Positions 25,932 through 36,099 are shown, counted from the stretch's first letter. The stretch: DNA of 64,000 nucleotides from Candidatus Gastranaerophilales bacterium (GCA_944326565.1 CALVEL010000003.1:1-64000), one strand, 5' to 3'. The notes: a model not told the origin generated them from the sequence alone. Made by a program: numbers and translations.

Positions 25932-28025
25932 CTAATCCTTAGCTGAAACGCCTGATTTTTCAATGATTTCTTTTTCAATATTGGCAGGTACTTGTTCATA
26001 GCATTTGAATTCCATTGAAAAAGTACCGCGTCCTTGAGTTTTTGAACGAATATCGGTTGCATAACCGAACATTTCAGCCAAAGGAACGATTGCATTGATT
26101 TTTTGGATACCAGTTCCTTCAATGATTTCCATACCTTCAACACGACCACGGCGAGATGAAATATCACCAATGATATCTCCGGTATTTTCTTCTGGAACTT
26201 CGATTTCGACTTTCATCATAGGTTCAAGAATGCAAGGTTTAGCTTTACGGCAACCTTCTTTAATTGCCATAGAACCTGCAATTTTAAATGCCATTTCAGA
26301 AGAGTCGACTTCGTGGTAAGATCCGTCATATAATTCAACTTTAACGTCAATCATCGGGAATCCTGCTAAGATACCGCCTTCAAGAGCTTCTTCCATACCT
26401 TTTCTTGCTGGCTCAATATATTCTTTCGGGATTGCACCACCGACAATTTTGTTTTCAAATACAAATCCAGCATTTTCTTCAGCCGGGGAAATTCTAACCT
26501 TAACGTGACCATATTGACCTTTACCACCTGATTGACGGATAAATTTAGAATCTTGGTCAGAATTACCTCTGATTGTTTCGCGGTATGCAACTTGAGGTTT
26601 ACCAACGTTTGCGTCAACTTTGAATTCTCTCAATAGACGGTCAACAATGATATCCAAGTGTAATTCGCCCATACCTGAAATAATTGTCTGTCCAGTTTCT
26701 GTATCTGATTTAACTCTGAATGAAGGATCTTCTTCAGCAAGTTTTTGAAGAGCAATACCCATTTTATCTTGGTCAGCTTTTGTTTTTGGTTCGATTGCAA
26801 CTGAAATTACAGGTTCTGGGAAAGTCATTCTTTCCAAAATAATCGGTGATTTTTCATCACACAAAGTATCACCTGTTGTTGTATCTTTAAGACCTACAGC
26901 TGCACAGATATCACCTGCATATACTTCATCTTCTTCAATTCTTTGATCTGCATACATTTGAACAAGTCTTGAAATACGTTCTTTTTTACCGTTTGTAGAG
27001 TTAAGAACATATGATCCTGATGTTAATTTACCAGAATATATTCTCAAGAATGTCAAACGACCAACATAGGGGTCTGTCATAACTTTGAATGCTAGAGCAG
27101 AGAACGGTTCTTCATCTGATGAATGTCTTTCTACTTTTGTACCATCTTCCAATTCACCTTCGATTGCTTTTACATCAACAGGTGAAGGCATTAATTCAAC
27201 AATTGAATCAAGCAATAATTGAACACCTTTATTTTTGAATGCTGTACCGCAAGTTACGGGAACAATTAAGTTATTACATACAGCTTTTCTCAATCCAGCT
27301 TTTAATTCTTCGATTGTTATTGAATCAGGATCTTCAAAATATTTTTCCATTAAAGCATCATCTGTTTCAGCAATAGCTTCAACTAAAGCATCTCTGTATT
27401 CTTTAGCTTTATCTGCCAGGTCAGCAGGGATATCTTCTACTTTAATATCGGTACCTAAATCATTTGTATAGATGTATGCTTTCATTTCAAACAAATCAAT
27501 AAGACCTTTAAATTGGTCTTCAGCACCGATAGGTAATCTGATAGGATGAGCATTAGCTCCCAATCTGTTTCTTACCTGATCAACTACACGATAGAAGTTA
27601 GCGCCTGTTCTATCCATTTTGTTTACGAATACCATACGTGGAACTTCATATCTGTTAGCTTGGCGCCATACTGTTTCTGATTGTGATTGAACACCGCCTA
27701 CTGCACAAAATACGGCTACTACACCGTCTAATACACGAAGTGAACGTTCTACTTCAATAGTAAAGTCAACGTGTCCAGGGGTGTCAATTACGTTGATTTG
27801 GTGTCCTTTCCAAGAAGCAGTAACAGCTGCTGATTGGATTGTAATACCTCTTTCACGTTCTTGTTCCATAAAGTCGGTAACAGCTGCACCATCGTGAACT
27901 TCACCGATTTTGTGAGTTTTACCAGTATAGAACAATATACGTTCAGTTGTAGTGGTCTTACCGGCATCGATGTGAGCGGCAATACCAATGTTTCTGATTT
28001 TTTCCAATGGAGTTTTTCTTGCCAT
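25932..28025 (-). CDS. fusA: Elongation factor G
   Basis: Translocase GTPase of translation. It has G1 [18 protein letters not shown] (about 14-31), the [10 protein letters not shown] switch [18 protein letters not shown], and the full domain II-V set ending with the EF-G C-terminal region ([25 protein letters not shown]). Full length, 697 residues. It is not beside rpsL-rpsG as in many bacteria; it has its own promoter (28087-28114) and terminator, so it is a single-gene unit here. Confidence 0.98.
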   Translation of the reverse strand: MARKTPLEKIRNIGIAAHIDAGKTTTTERILFYTGKTHKIGEVHDGAAVTDFMEQERERGITIQSAAVTASWKGHQINVIDTPGHVDFTIEVERSLRVLDGVVAVFCAVGGVQSQSETVWRQANRYEVPRMVFVNKMDRTGANFYRVVDQVRNRLGANAHPIRLPIGAEDQFKGLIDLFEMKAYIYTNDLGTDIKVEDIPADLADKAKEYRDALVEAIAETDDALMEKYFEDPDSITIEELKAGLRKAVCNNLIVPVTCGTAFKNKGVQLLLDSIVELMPSPVDVKAIEGELEDGTKVERHSSDEEPFSALAFKVMTDPYVGRLTFLRIYSGKLTSGSYVLNSTNGKKERISRLVQMYADQRIEEDEVYAGDICAAVGLKDTTTGDTLCDEKSPIILERMTFPEPVISVAIEPKTKADQDKMGIALQKLAEEDPSFRVKSDTETGQTIISGMGELHLDIIVDRLLREFKVDANVGKPQVAYRETIRGNSDQDSKFIRQSGGKGQYGHVKVRISPAEENAGFVFENKIVGGAIPKEYIEPARKGMEEALEGGILAGFPMIDVKVELYDGSYHEVDSSEMAFKIAGSMAIKEGCRKAKPCILEPMMKVEIEVPEENTGDIIGDISSRRGRVEGMEIIEGTGIQKINAIVPLAEMFGYATDIRSKTQGRGTFSMEFKCYEQVPANIEKEIIEKSGVSAKD

Positions 28026-28086
28026 TTTTGTTCTTCCTTTTTTATATATTGTGTACTTCTGCTATTTTATATTTAGCCTCATTAAA

Positions 28087-28114
28087 ATTATCTCACAAAC
28101 ATGATTGTTGGCAA
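28087..28114 (-). promoter_or_regulatory. Promoter of fusA
   Basis: On the minus strand TTGCCA (28109-28114), 16-nt spacer, GATAAT (28087-28092), giving a leader of about 55 nt before the fusA ATG. Confidence 0.55.
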
Positions 28115-28169
28115 GAATTTCGACAAACTTGTTAAGCAATATTTTCAAATTTATAAAAAATCAATTTAT

Positions 28170-28198
28170 TTTACAATTAAATGCTTTTGTAATAGTAT
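28170..28198 (+). promoter_or_regulatory. Promoter of pheT
   Basis: TTTACA (28170-28175), 17-nt spacer, TAGTAT (28193-28198), about 45 nt upstream of the pheT ATG. Confidence 0.5.
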
Positions 28199-28241
28199 AG
28201 AATCAGGTATATTATATTAATTAAAGAGGGAATTATAGAAA

Positions 28242-30722
28242 ATGCAAGTATCATTAAACTGGTTAAACGAATTTGTTGATTTATCAGATATAGAAGTTGA
28301 GCAAATCGCTCATGAGCTTACAATGAGCGGACTGGAAGTCGAAGCTGTTGAGGAAGTTAAACCCAAATTCACAAATATAAAAACAGTTAAAATAGAGAAA
28401 ATCGACAATCACCCAAATTCTGATCGTTTACATCTTGTAACCGTAAATACAGGCTCTGGACTAAAAACTGTCGTTTGCGGAGCTCAAAATATTGCAGAAG
28501 GTCAAATTGTACCTTATGCAAGTGTAGGCAGTCAGGTATTGGATAGAAAAACCGGTGAAATGTTTACGCTTACTCCCGCTGTAATAAGAGGGGTAGAATC
28601 CCAAGGTATGTTATGTTCTGATGACGAGCTTGGCGTAGCTGATCGTGAATATCAGGAAGAAGATGGCATTTTAATACTTAACAGGATTTTCCCTAATGTA
28701 CAAATAGGTCAGAATGTAGAAGATGTTTTAGGTTTCGAAAAGGATTATATAATTGATGTTGCCCCTACAGCCAATCGAGGGGATCAAATGTCTGTAATCG
28801 GTATAGCAAGGGAATTATGTGCAATTTTTAATAAACCTCTTAAATTTTCTCCGATTGAATGCACAAGAGATTTAACAACTGATAAATTCAAAGTAGAAAT
28901 AAAAGATGATGATGTTTGCAAATACTATTCAATTGGAGTTTTGAAAGAAATAAAAATTAAACCATCTCCGGCTTGGATGCAAAAAAGACTTATAGCTTCA
29001 GGCGTTCGTGCAATAAATAACGTAGTTGATATTACGAACTATGTAATGTTGGAATACGGAACACCTTTCCATGCTTTTGATTTAGACAAATTAGATGGGT
29101 ATCTTTGTGTAAGACGTGCTGTGCCTGGTGAAAAAATAGTTACCCTGGATGGTGTTGAAAGAATACTTACACATGACAGCGTTCTAATTGCAGATAAAGA
29201 AAAAGGGGTATGTCTTGCTGGAGTTTTCGGTGGAGAAAATTCAGAAATTGATGATAACACCAAAGCAATAGCACTAGAGGCTGCATATTTTACACCTGCA
29301 AGCAACAGAAAAAGCTCTCACAGCGTAGGGTATAAAAGTGAAGCCTGCTCAAGATTTGAAAGGGGCGTAGATATTGAAGCTGTAAGACCTGCTCTTATGC
29401 GTGCAATGCAATTGATGGCAGAGCTTGCTGATGCTAAAATTGAAGGAGTTGTAGAAACTGGAAAAAATAAACTCGATCCAATTGAAATTACTCTAAGATA
29501 TCCACAAGTAAAAAGAATTTTGGGTGTAGAAATTTCGCCTGAGCGTTGCATTAATATTTTAGAAAATTTAGGTTTCAAAAAACTCGGCGGAAATGAAAGT
29601 GCAGCAAAATTTTTAGTCCCATCATTCAGAGCTTATGACGTGACTAGAGAAATTGATTTGATAGAAGAAATTGCAAGAATTAACGGCTACGACAAAATCG
29701 CACCAACTCTACCAGAAAAAGTTCAATTACCTGAAATTTCACTTGATGAAAAAGTTATTAAAAGAATTCATCAAATTATGCAAGGATGCGGGTTAAATGA
29801 AATTCAGACAAGCTCTTTAATCGGCAAACCTCTTTTGGAAAAATTTATGATACCTTTTGATGAAAACAAAGCTGTATTTGTCCAAAATGCTGCAAGTGAA
29901 GATTTTACAATGCTACGTCAAACTTTGATTGCAAATGTTTTGAATGTTATGAAATATAATTTCGATAACGGTCAAAAAAATATATGGAATTACGAAATAG
30001 GAAAGACATACTATCTTGAAAAAGAAGCTGATGAAAAATCTTCAGGAGTCAAAGAGATAAAAACTCTTGCAGGTATTATTACCGGTAATATCGAAAATTC
30101 CTTGTGGCAAAAAACTGCTGAAGTTGATTTCTATACCGTAAAAGGTATTATGGAAAAGCTTTTTGAAGAATTGGAAATATCAAAACGTATCAAATTAATG
30201 CCGATTGAAAAAACAGAATTAGCAAAATCACATTCTATTCTTCACCCTTACAAGACTGCTGTTATAACTTTACTAGGCAAAACTCCAAAAACAATCGGTT
30301 ATTTCGGACAAATTCATCCGATTTTGAAAGATAAGTTAAAACTTAATCAGGAATCATTCATTTTCAAACTTGATCTTGATGAAGTAATTTCAACAATCAA
30401 AGAAAAAACACCAAGATACAAAAAACTTCCACAGTTTCCTGAAGTCAAAAGAGATTTGGCATTTATCATAAATCAAAATGTTACATTTGATGATATCCAA
30501 AGAACAATAAAGGGTGCTGTTCAACAAAATATATTCAAAGGAAGTGAAGTATTTGATGTATACCAAGGTGAACATATTCAAGACGGATACAAAAGTGTAG
30601 CATTTAGAATTAAAATGCAAGATGAGAATGCAACATTAACTGATGAAATTATTGAAAAACAAATGAACTCAGTTCGTGATAAACTCAAAAAAACATATGC
30701 TGACATAAGTTTCAGGGAGTAA
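28242..30722 (+). CDS. pheT: Phenylalanine--tRNA ligase beta subunit
   Basis: Large subunit of the alpha2-beta2 synthetase. The N-terminal tRNA-binding EMAP-like domain (about 40-150) has VVCGAQNI and PAVIRGVESQGMLCSDDELG. The B3/B4 editing domain (about 210-370), B5 domain and the C-terminal anticodon-binding FDX-ACB domain (about 735-826, RDLAFIINQNVTFDDIQ) are all present. Full length at 826 residues. pheS is not beside it; a promoter directly upstream shows that it is expressed on its own. Confidence 0.97.
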   Translation: MQVSLNWLNEFVDLSDIEVEQIAHELTMSGLEVEAVEEVKPKFTNIKTVKIEKIDNHPNSDRLHLVTVNTGSGLKTVVCGAQNIAEGQIVPYASVGSQVLDRKTGEMFTLTPAVIRGVESQGMLCSDDELGVADREYQEEDGILILNRIFPNVQIGQNVEDVLGFEKDYIIDVAPTANRGDQMSVIGIARELCAIFNKPLKFSPIECTRDLTTDKFKVEIKDDDVCKYYSIGVLKEIKIKPSPAWMQKRLIASGVRAINNVVDITNYVMLEYGTPFHAFDLDKLDGYLCVRRAVPGEKIVTLDGVERILTHDSVLIADKEKGVCLAGVFGGENSEIDDNTKAIALEAAYFTPASNRKSSHSVGYKSEACSRFERGVDIEAVRPALMRAMQLMAELADAKIEGVVETGKNKLDPIEITLRYPQVKRILGVEISPERCINILENLGFKKLGGNESAAKFLVPSFRAYDVTREIDLIEEIARINGYDKIAPTLPEKVQLPEISLDEKVIKRIHQIMQGCGLNEIQTSSLIGKPLLEKFMIPFDENKAVFVQNAASEDFTMLRQTLIANVLNVMKYNFDNGQKNIWNYEIGKTYYLEKEADEKSSGVKEIKTLAGIITGNIENSLWQKTAEVDFYTVKGIMEKLFEELEISKRIKLMPIEKTELAKSHSILHPYKTAVITLLGKTPKTIGYFGQIHPILKDKLKLNQESFIFKLDLDEVISTIKEKTPRYKKLPQFPEVKRDLAFIINQNVTFDDIQRTIKGAVQQNIFKGSEVFDVYQGEHIQDGYKSVAFRIKMQDENATLTDEIIEKQMNSVRDKLKKTYADISFRE

Positions 30723-30724
30723 TT

Positions 30725-31372
30725 ATGATAAAAAAAATCATAGGAACATTAATTCTTATGCTAATAATATCAATGCCTGTTTTGTGTGCGGATGTAATAC
30801 CGCAGTATTCAAAAAATCTGCACACAAAAACATACGGTTTCTATCAGGTATCAAATCCAATAATTTTGCACGAATTACCTGATGAAAAATCTCCTATTGT
30901 TCAAAAAATCAGTTGGACAAAAGACAGTATTTTACCTGAAAATTTATCTTTAGATGATGTTTTTTCTGTTTTCATCGGCTCAAAAGAACTTGCTCTTATG
31001 GCAGTTGAAGACGAAAACGAAGATTGGGTAAAATTAGTATATGATAACAAAAATAACAAAAGCGGTTGGATGAAAAAAGATGACCCTTATAAATTTATGA
31101 CATGGATAAACTTTTACAATAATTATGGCAGAAAATACGGACTGAAAATTCTTAAAGATGCACCTCAAAGCTGTAATTTTTTACACGCACAGACTGATGA
31201 TAAATCTCAGACTGTATCAGAACTTAATCATCCCGAATTTATAAAACTCAATGTAATAAGGGGCAACTGGGCTTTAGTCACAGTTGTGGATCTTGATAAA
31301 ACTCCTAAAACAGGCTATATCCGCTGGAGAAGTGATGACGGGGTTAAATATCTTTTCCCTGCCATTCGTTAG
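30725..31372 (+). CDS. Exported protein with SH3-like segments, function unknown
   Basis: A 215-residue protein with a clear signal peptide (MIKKIIGTLILMLIISMPVLCA, cleavage near residue 22). The mature part has two segments that look like bacterial SH3 beta folds: one around NPIILHELPDEKSPIVQKI with EDWVKLVYDNKNNKSGWMKKDD, and a second from residue 135 with ILKDAPQSCNFLHA...NWALVTVVDLDK...GYIRWRSDDG. It could bind cell wall or ligands in the periplasm. It begins 2 nt after the pheT stop and overlaps the 3' end of the convergent GT2 gene by 4 nt. Confidence 0.7.
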   Translation: MIKKIIGTLILMLIISMPVLCADVIPQYSKNLHTKTYGFYQVSNPIILHELPDEKSPIVQKISWTKDSILPENLSLDDVFSVFIGSKELALMAVEDENEDWVKLVYDNKNNKSGWMKKDDPYKFMTWINFYNNYGRKYGLKILKDAPQSCNFLHAQTDDKSQTVSELNHPEFIKLNVIRGNWALVTVVDLDKTPKTGYIRWRSDDGVKYLFPAIR

Positions 31373-32250
31373 AAAAACCTTTTTGTAGAAATCGTTAAAA
31401 TTGGGATAACTCTGAACAAATAATAAATTGAATAGTTTTCCCAGTTTTTAATCCTTAATATAGGGATACCTAAAAATTTAATTACCTTAGTATTTTGCGG
31501 ATAATATTTTGCAATATTAACTTTAATTTTGTTTTTCTTCACATAATCAATAGTCTTTAAAATTTCGTTTTTAAAATCAAGTTTTTTCTCTGGAGTATCA
31601 TTATGCACCAAAGACAAAGGATTTGCTCTATAGTGATAGAATGTATTAGGAACAGTTACCAATTTTTCTGATTCATGCAAAATTATATGGGAAAACATCA
31701 TATCTTCATAACAAATACCCGGCTCAAATTCCAGTTTCAATTTTTCAAAAAGTTCTTTTTTATAAATCTTATTCCATATATATGCAGCTTTAGCAACTCT
31801 TGTAATTTTATATTTATCAGGAGTTTTATTAAAAATTTTAGACTTTTTAAACTTCAAATCAATAAAATCCAATTCACCGGATGTAAAGTTCCAAGCTATA
31901 CCTCCTACTGCAATATCACAATCATTTTTTATTGCTGAATAATACAACTTTTCAAAAAAATCAGCATCCACCCAGTCATCCGAATCAACAAAACCTATAT
32001 ATTCACCTTTTGCTATTTTTAAAGCATTATTTCTTGCGACACTTACCCCTTGATTGATTTGGTCTATGATAACTATTCTGGAATCTTTGTTTTTATATTC
32101 TCTCAAAATTTCAAGAGAATTATCTTTTGAGCCATCATTTACACAAATTATTTCAATATTCTTTAAAGTTTGCCCTATAAGGCTGTCTAAACACTGCCTT
32201 AAATATTTCTCCACATTATATACAGGAATTATTATAGATATTTTAACCAT
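31369..32250 (-). CDS. Family 2 glycosyltransferase
   Basis: Transfers a sugar from an NDP-sugar onto a surface glycan. It has the GT-A fold signature ISIIIPVYNVEKYLRQCLDSLIGQT (about residues 4-28 in parts), CVNDGSKDNS, and the metal-binding DSDDWV with GEYIGFVD (about 84-99). The C-terminal half (about 180-293) is variable, with a poorly conserved acceptor site. AGGAGAG lies before the ATG. Acceptor and sugar cannot be told. It stands alone. Confidence 0.9.
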   Translation of the reverse strand: MVKISIIIPVYNVEKYLRQCLDSLIGQTLKNIEIICVNDGSKDNSLEILREYKNKDSRIVIIDQINQGVSVARNNALKIAKGEYIGFVDSDDWVDADFFEKLYYSAIKNDCDIAVGGIAWNFTSGELDFIDLKFKKSKIFNKTPDKYKITRVAKAAYIWNKIYKKELFEKLKLEFEPGICYEDMMFSHIILHESEKLVTVPNTFYHYRANPLSLVHNDTPEKKLDFKNEILKTIDYVKKNKIKVNIAKYYPQNTKVIKFLGIPILRIKNWENYSIYYLFRVIPILTISTKRFF

Positions 32251-32340
32251 TTACTCTCCTAATAAAAATTCAAAATCTTAAAATATGATATCACAAAACT
32301 ATATTTTTTAAATCTAAACTTTACAATTGATAAAAAAGTC

Positions 32341-32369
32341 TCGACAAGTGATTATGTTTGTAGTAGCAT
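32341..32369 (+). promoter_or_regulatory. Promoter of rplI
   Basis: TCGACA (32341-32346), 17-nt spacer, TAGCAT (32364-32369), about 45 nt before the rplI ATG. Confidence 0.5.
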
Positions 32370-32413
32370 AAACTTACGCATTGAAATATAAGTAGTTAAA
32401 GGAGAATTTTAAA

Positions 32414-32914
32414 ATGCAAGTTATATTAAAAAAAGACGTTCAAAACCTCGGCGAAGCAGGTGATATCGTTAATGTAAAAGATGGCTATGCAAGAAACTTT
32501 TTGCTTCCTCAAGATGCAGCTGAAATTGCAACTGACGGAGCTTTAAAAAACAGAGAACAAAACCTTGCAAGAATCAAAGCTAAACAAGAAAAACTTCACA
32601 AAGAAGCTTTAGAAAAAGCTGAAAAATTAGAAAAATTTGCTAAATTAGAACTATCAGCTAAAGCTGGTGAATCAGGCAAATTATTCGGAACAATTACTAC
32701 TAAAAAATTAACCGAAGAACTTTTGGCTAAATCAGGTATTGAAGTTGATAGAAAAAATGTTACATTAAATGCACCTATTAATAAAATCGGTGAATACACA
32801 ATGTTAATTAAATTGACTTCAAAAGTTAAATGCGAACTATCAGTTGTAGTTACAGCATCTGAAGTTGTTAAAGAATCAGTTGTAGAAGAAGTTGAAGAAG
32901 CAACTGAAGAATAA
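32414..32914 (+). CDS. rplI: 50S ribosomal protein L9
   Basis: Binds 23S rRNA at the base of the L1 stalk. The N-terminal domain MQVILKKDVQNLGEAGDIVNVKDGYARNFL is the family signature, followed by the long linker helix (about 41-80) and the C-terminal domain (about 80-150), with an acidic tail. 166 residues is slightly longer than the usual 148-150 because of that tail (SEVVKESVVEEVEEATEE). AAAGGAG lies before the ATG. The one-carbon cluster begins 38 nt downstream and may be transcribed with it. Confidence 0.96.
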   Translation: MQVILKKDVQNLGEAGDIVNVKDGYARNFLLPQDAAEIATDGALKNREQNLARIKAKQEKLHKEALEKAEKLEKFAKLELSAKAGESGKLFGTITTKKLTEELLAKSGIEVDRKNVTLNAPINKIGEYTMLIKLTSKVKCELSVVVTASEVVKESVVEEVEEATEE

Positions 32915-32952
32915 GCTTTAGTCTAAATCAATTTGAGTGAGGAACAAACATT

Positions 32953-34032
32953 TTGGATAAAACTGAAAACTTGACACTGAAATGTACAGCAATTGGCTCA
33001 CTCCCTCACAAAAATATTGATGATGCTATAAATTTAATCAAAAAGGATTTTTCTAATATACCTTTTTGGCCGCAAATGGTAAAAATTAATAAAAATGAGG
33101 ACATGATTTTTCAATTTATTGAAAATATGCCCTCATTTTTTTCTGACGAAAACAGGATTTATCTTAATACTGAATATGATAATTTCTTTGAAGACCTTGA
33201 AGAATTTTTTAATGACTATGAAGCAATAACCAATAATATTCAAAGTTATAACATCGAAAAATATAAAATTACAAAAGCAATTGCATTTGAAAAATATTTA
33301 AAATTACTAATTGATAATCATCCTCAATACGCAAAAGGTCAAATTGTCGGCCCGTTTACTCTTTCGACTTCACTTTGTACAAAAGACGGCACTGCAGCAA
33401 TTTATGATGATACTTTAAAAGAAATTATAACAAAAAATCTTACACTAAAAGCCTTGTGGCAGATTAATCAGATTAAAAAAGCAAGCCCTAACACGACACC
33501 TATTATATTTATTGATGAACCTACATTGTCACAACTTGGCACTTCAGCTTACATGAGCGTAACTGAATCTGAAATTATATCGATGATAAAAGAAATTACA
33601 AAAGCAATAAAATATAATAATGCAATTCCAGCAATTCATTGCTGCGGTAAATGCAATTGGAGAGTGCCTTTAAAATCTGAGGTTGAAATAATAAACTTTG
33701 ATGCATATTCTTATGCTGAAAATATCAGTATTTTCAGTAACGAAATAGATAAATTTCTGCATAAAAACGGTAAAATAGCTTGGGGAATAGTCCCAACATT
33801 AGATAAAAAGGCACTCGAGAAAATAACTATAGAGGATTTGGTTGCAAAATTTGAAATAGCTGTTAAATATTTGACTAATAAAGGAATTGATGAGAAACTT
33901 ATTATAAGAAATTCTCTAATTACGCCATCTTGCGGAGCAGGTATATTACCTGTAGAACTAGCAGAAAAAGCGATGGATTTGACGAGCCTATTATCTACAA
34001 AATTAAAGGAGAAATATCAACTTGACAGTTAA
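32953..34032 (+). CDS. MetE-core-like (cobalamin-independent methionine synthase C-terminal) protein
   Basis: A 359-residue protein made only of the catalytic barrel seen in the C-terminal half of MetE and related zinc methyltransferases. GSLPHKNIDDA is at the start. The zinc ligands are recognisable as H-x-C in AIHCCGKCNW (about 226-235) and the late Cys in TPSCGAGIL (about 334-342), with FIDEPTLSQLG for substrate binding. It lacks the N-terminal half of MetE (about 750 residues), as do the folate-independent methionine synthases that take methyl from a corrinoid protein. A TTG start with GAGGA upstream is used. It is directly joined to the CooC-like and folD genes. Confidence 0.7.
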   Translation: MDKTENLTLKCTAIGSLPHKNIDDAINLIKKDFSNIPFWPQMVKINKNEDMIFQFIENMPSFFSDENRIYLNTEYDNFFEDLEEFFNDYEAITNNIQSYNIEKYKITKAIAFEKYLKLLIDNHPQYAKGQIVGPFTLSTSLCTKDGTAAIYDDTLKEIITKNLTLKALWQINQIKKASPNTTPIIFIDEPTLSQLGTSAYMSVTESEIISMIKEITKAIKYNNAIPAIHCCGKCNWRVPLKSEVEIINFDAYSYAENISIFSNEIDKFLHKNGKIAWGIVPTLDKKALEKITIEDLVAKFEIAVKYLTNKGIDEKLIIRNSLITPSCGAGILPVELAEKAMDLTSLLSTKLKEKYQLDS

Positions 34033-34774
34033 ACTTGCAATTACAGGCAAAAGCGGAAGCGGAAAAACAACAATCACAAAAGCATTTTTAAGAATTTTTC
34101 AAGAACTGTTTCCTGAAAAATCAATATTACTTTTTGATAATGACCTTTCAAGCGAGCTTGGACACAGCTTTGGTCTCGATATAAGAAACACAATTTATGG
34201 TATAAGAAGTGGGAAACACGAATATAAAACAGGAATCCCCGAAGGTATGACAAAACAAGAATTTGTTGAATGGGCAATGGAAGATATTCTTGTTCCAATA
34301 GACGATAATGTTGATATAATCGTATCCTGGTTTGTAGGTTCAAAAGACTGCAGATGCCCGATTACAGGACAAATTAATGATGCTATATTAAAACTTATTG
34401 ATCGATACGATATAGTAATTTTTGACTGTGAATTTGATCTTAAATATTTAAACCAACTTGTAGATACTGATATTGATACAACCATAATTGTAGCAAATCC
34501 AACAGACGAGAGTGCTCATCTTGCAAAACGTATTGAAGAATTCAGCGCAAAATACGCAGCAGGAGGCCAGTTGGGTGTTGTTATAAACAAAGTTGAAAAT
34601 AATGAAATAGCTTCTATTTATGGTCTTTTAAATAAATACCAGCTTGATGTACTTGGTGTAATCCCATTCGATGATGATTTAAAGAAAAACTCCATACCTC
34701 GAGAATCAAAAGTCATACAGGAAGCTATAAAACAATTTTATTTCAGACTTAATCTTCCACAAATCAAGAATTGA
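34022..34774 (+). CDS. CooC-like P-loop ATPase
   Basis: A 250-residue SIMIBI-class ATPase. The Walker A AITGKSGSGKTTITKAF (about 7-23) and the CxC in SKDCRCPITGQ (about 110-120) are like CooC, the nickel-insertion ATPase, in which a C-x-C pair binds metal between subunits. VIFDCEFD is a Walker-B-like segment. In CO-dehydrogenase and corrinoid systems such ATPases load metal or reactivate cobalt. No CO dehydrogenase is in the window. The TTG start overlaps the upstream stop by 11 nt. Placed between a methyltransferase and folD, it may serve a corrinoid or zinc methyltransfer step, which is inference. Confidence 0.65.
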   Translation: MTVKLAITGKSGSGKTTITKAFLRIFQELFPEKSILLFDNDLSSELGHSFGLDIRNTIYGIRSGKHEYKTGIPEGMTKQEFVEWAMEDILVPIDDNVDIIVSWFVGSKDCRCPITGQINDAILKLIDRYDIVIFDCEFDLKYLNQLVDTDIDTTIIVANPTDESAHLAKRIEEFSAKYAAGGQLGVVINKVENNEIASIYGLLNKYQLDVLGVIPFDDDLKKNSIPRESKVIQEAIKQFYFRLNLPQIKN

Positions 34775-34780
34775 GGACAA

Positions 34781-35620
34781 ATGACAATAATTTTAGACGG
34801 TAAAAGTTTAAGAAATAAAATCCTAAGCGAATTAAAAAATAAATTAGACAAATTCGAAAAAAAGCCAACTCTTGTTGTAATACTTGTCGGAGAAAACCCT
34901 GCAAGCAAAATTTATGTGAATAACAAGAAAAAAACAGCTGAGAGCTTAGGAATAAATTCTATTGTAATTAACTATCCTGATAATATTGAAGAAAATATTC
35001 TTCTTACAAAAATTGAAGAACTTAATAAAGCCCCTGATATCACTGCGATATTAGTACAACTGCCTTTACCAAAACATATTGATAAAAGTAAAATCATCAA
35101 TACAATTTCACCGCAAAAAGATGTAGACGGCTTTACACCTTACAATTTCGGACGACTCTTTGAAGGCGAAGAGCCCTTTGTATACCCTTGTACTCCCAAA
35201 GGTATTATCAGATTATTAGATGAATATAAAATTCCACTTGAGGGACAACATGCAGTAATTGTAGGACGCTCAAACATAGTAGGTAAACCTCTTTCACAAA
35301 TGTTATTGAACAGAAATGCAACAGTCACAATTTGTCACAGCAGAACAAAAAACCTTGCTGAAATAACAAAAACAGCAGATATATTGATTTCTGCTGTAGG
35401 GGGAAAAATTATCGGAAAAAATATGTTAAAATCTAATTGCGTAGTAGTCGATGTAGGAATTTTTAAAGATGAAAACGGGAAAACCCGAGGAGATATTGAT
35501 TTTAAAAATGTGGCTCCCGTTGCATCATATATTTCACCCGTACCGGGCGGTGTCGGTCCTATGACAATTGCCATGCTTATGTCCAACACCGTAGAACTTT
35601 TTGAAAAAACGATTAAGTAA
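34781..35620 (+). CDS. folD: Methylenetetrahydrofolate dehydrogenase / methenyl-THF cyclohydrolase
   Basis: Interconverts 5,10-methylene-, methenyl- and 10-formyl-THF. It has NPASKIYVNNKKKTAESLGI, ILVQLPLPKHID (about 88-99), GRSNIVGKPLSQML for NADP binding (about 162-175), and PVPGGVGPMTIAML at the end. 279 residues is normal. It lies 6 nt after the CooC-like gene with GAGGAC as ribosome site, closing a three-gene one-carbon unit. Confidence 0.96.
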   Translation: MTIILDGKSLRNKILSELKNKLDKFEKKPTLVVILVGENPASKIYVNNKKKTAESLGINSIVINYPDNIEENILLTKIEELNKAPDITAILVQLPLPKHIDKSKIINTISPQKDVDGFTPYNFGRLFEGEEPFVYPCTPKGIIRLLDEYKIPLEGQHAVIVGRSNIVGKPLSQMLLNRNATVTICHSRTKNLAEITKTADILISAVGGKIIGKNMLKSNCVVVDVGIFKDENGKTRGDIDFKNVAPVASYISPVPGGVGPMTIAMLMSNTVELFEKTIK

Positions 35621-35648
35621 AATATTACCGTTTTTATGCTAACTAAAA

Positions 35649-35972
35649 TTAACCACCAATCAAGTTCAATGCACAACTTGTTTTGATGTTATTTTGTACC
35701 ATTGACTTCATACTTGCAATTTCGTTATCCAGTACTGTCAACTGAGAATCCAAGGCCTCCTGTCTTGTTGTCAAATATTCTTCTTGTTGTTGCAATGCAA
35801 TATAATACGGATCACTATCAAGATCTGCACCGGTACCCAAATAATCTGCTCTATCAGACATTTGCTGCATTACACGGTTAGCTTGGCTCATAATTAATGT
35901 CTGCTCAAATTGCAACTGGCTTTTTTGCAAAGTAAACAAGCTCTTTTGTGAATCAATTGCTAAAAAAGTCAT
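35649..35972 (-). CDS. Small helical protein, possible minimal relative of the SASQARLL family
   Basis: A 107-residue all-helical protein without signal peptide. It begins MTFLAIDSQKSLFTLQ, and near 20-45 has a helix that resembles the N-terminal helix of the two SASQARLL proteins (QTLIMSQANRVMQQMSDRADYL). The C-terminus DSQLTVLDNEIASMKSMVQNNIK parallels their LD-E-x-L-x-E-Y-D-S-V-K-x-V-I-x-K-N-I-E ending. It thus looks like the two ends of that family without the middle domain. ATG 35972 is used; AAGGAG lies at a good spacing. The relationship is inference from patterns. Confidence 0.6.
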   Translation of the reverse strand: MTFLAIDSQKSLFTLQKSQLQFEQTLIMSQANRVMQQMSDRADYLGTGADLDSDPYYIALQQQEEYLTTRQEALDSQLTVLDNEIASMKSMVQNNIKTSCALNLIGG

Positions 35973-36099
35973 ATCATCTCTCCTTATTTTTATTACTCTC
36001 TTATACATATAAAGTATTTTATAATTTTCTGATTTCAGAAAGATGATATTTTGTTACATTACTTAACAAAAGCAGTTTTATTATCCCTGAACATTGCGA

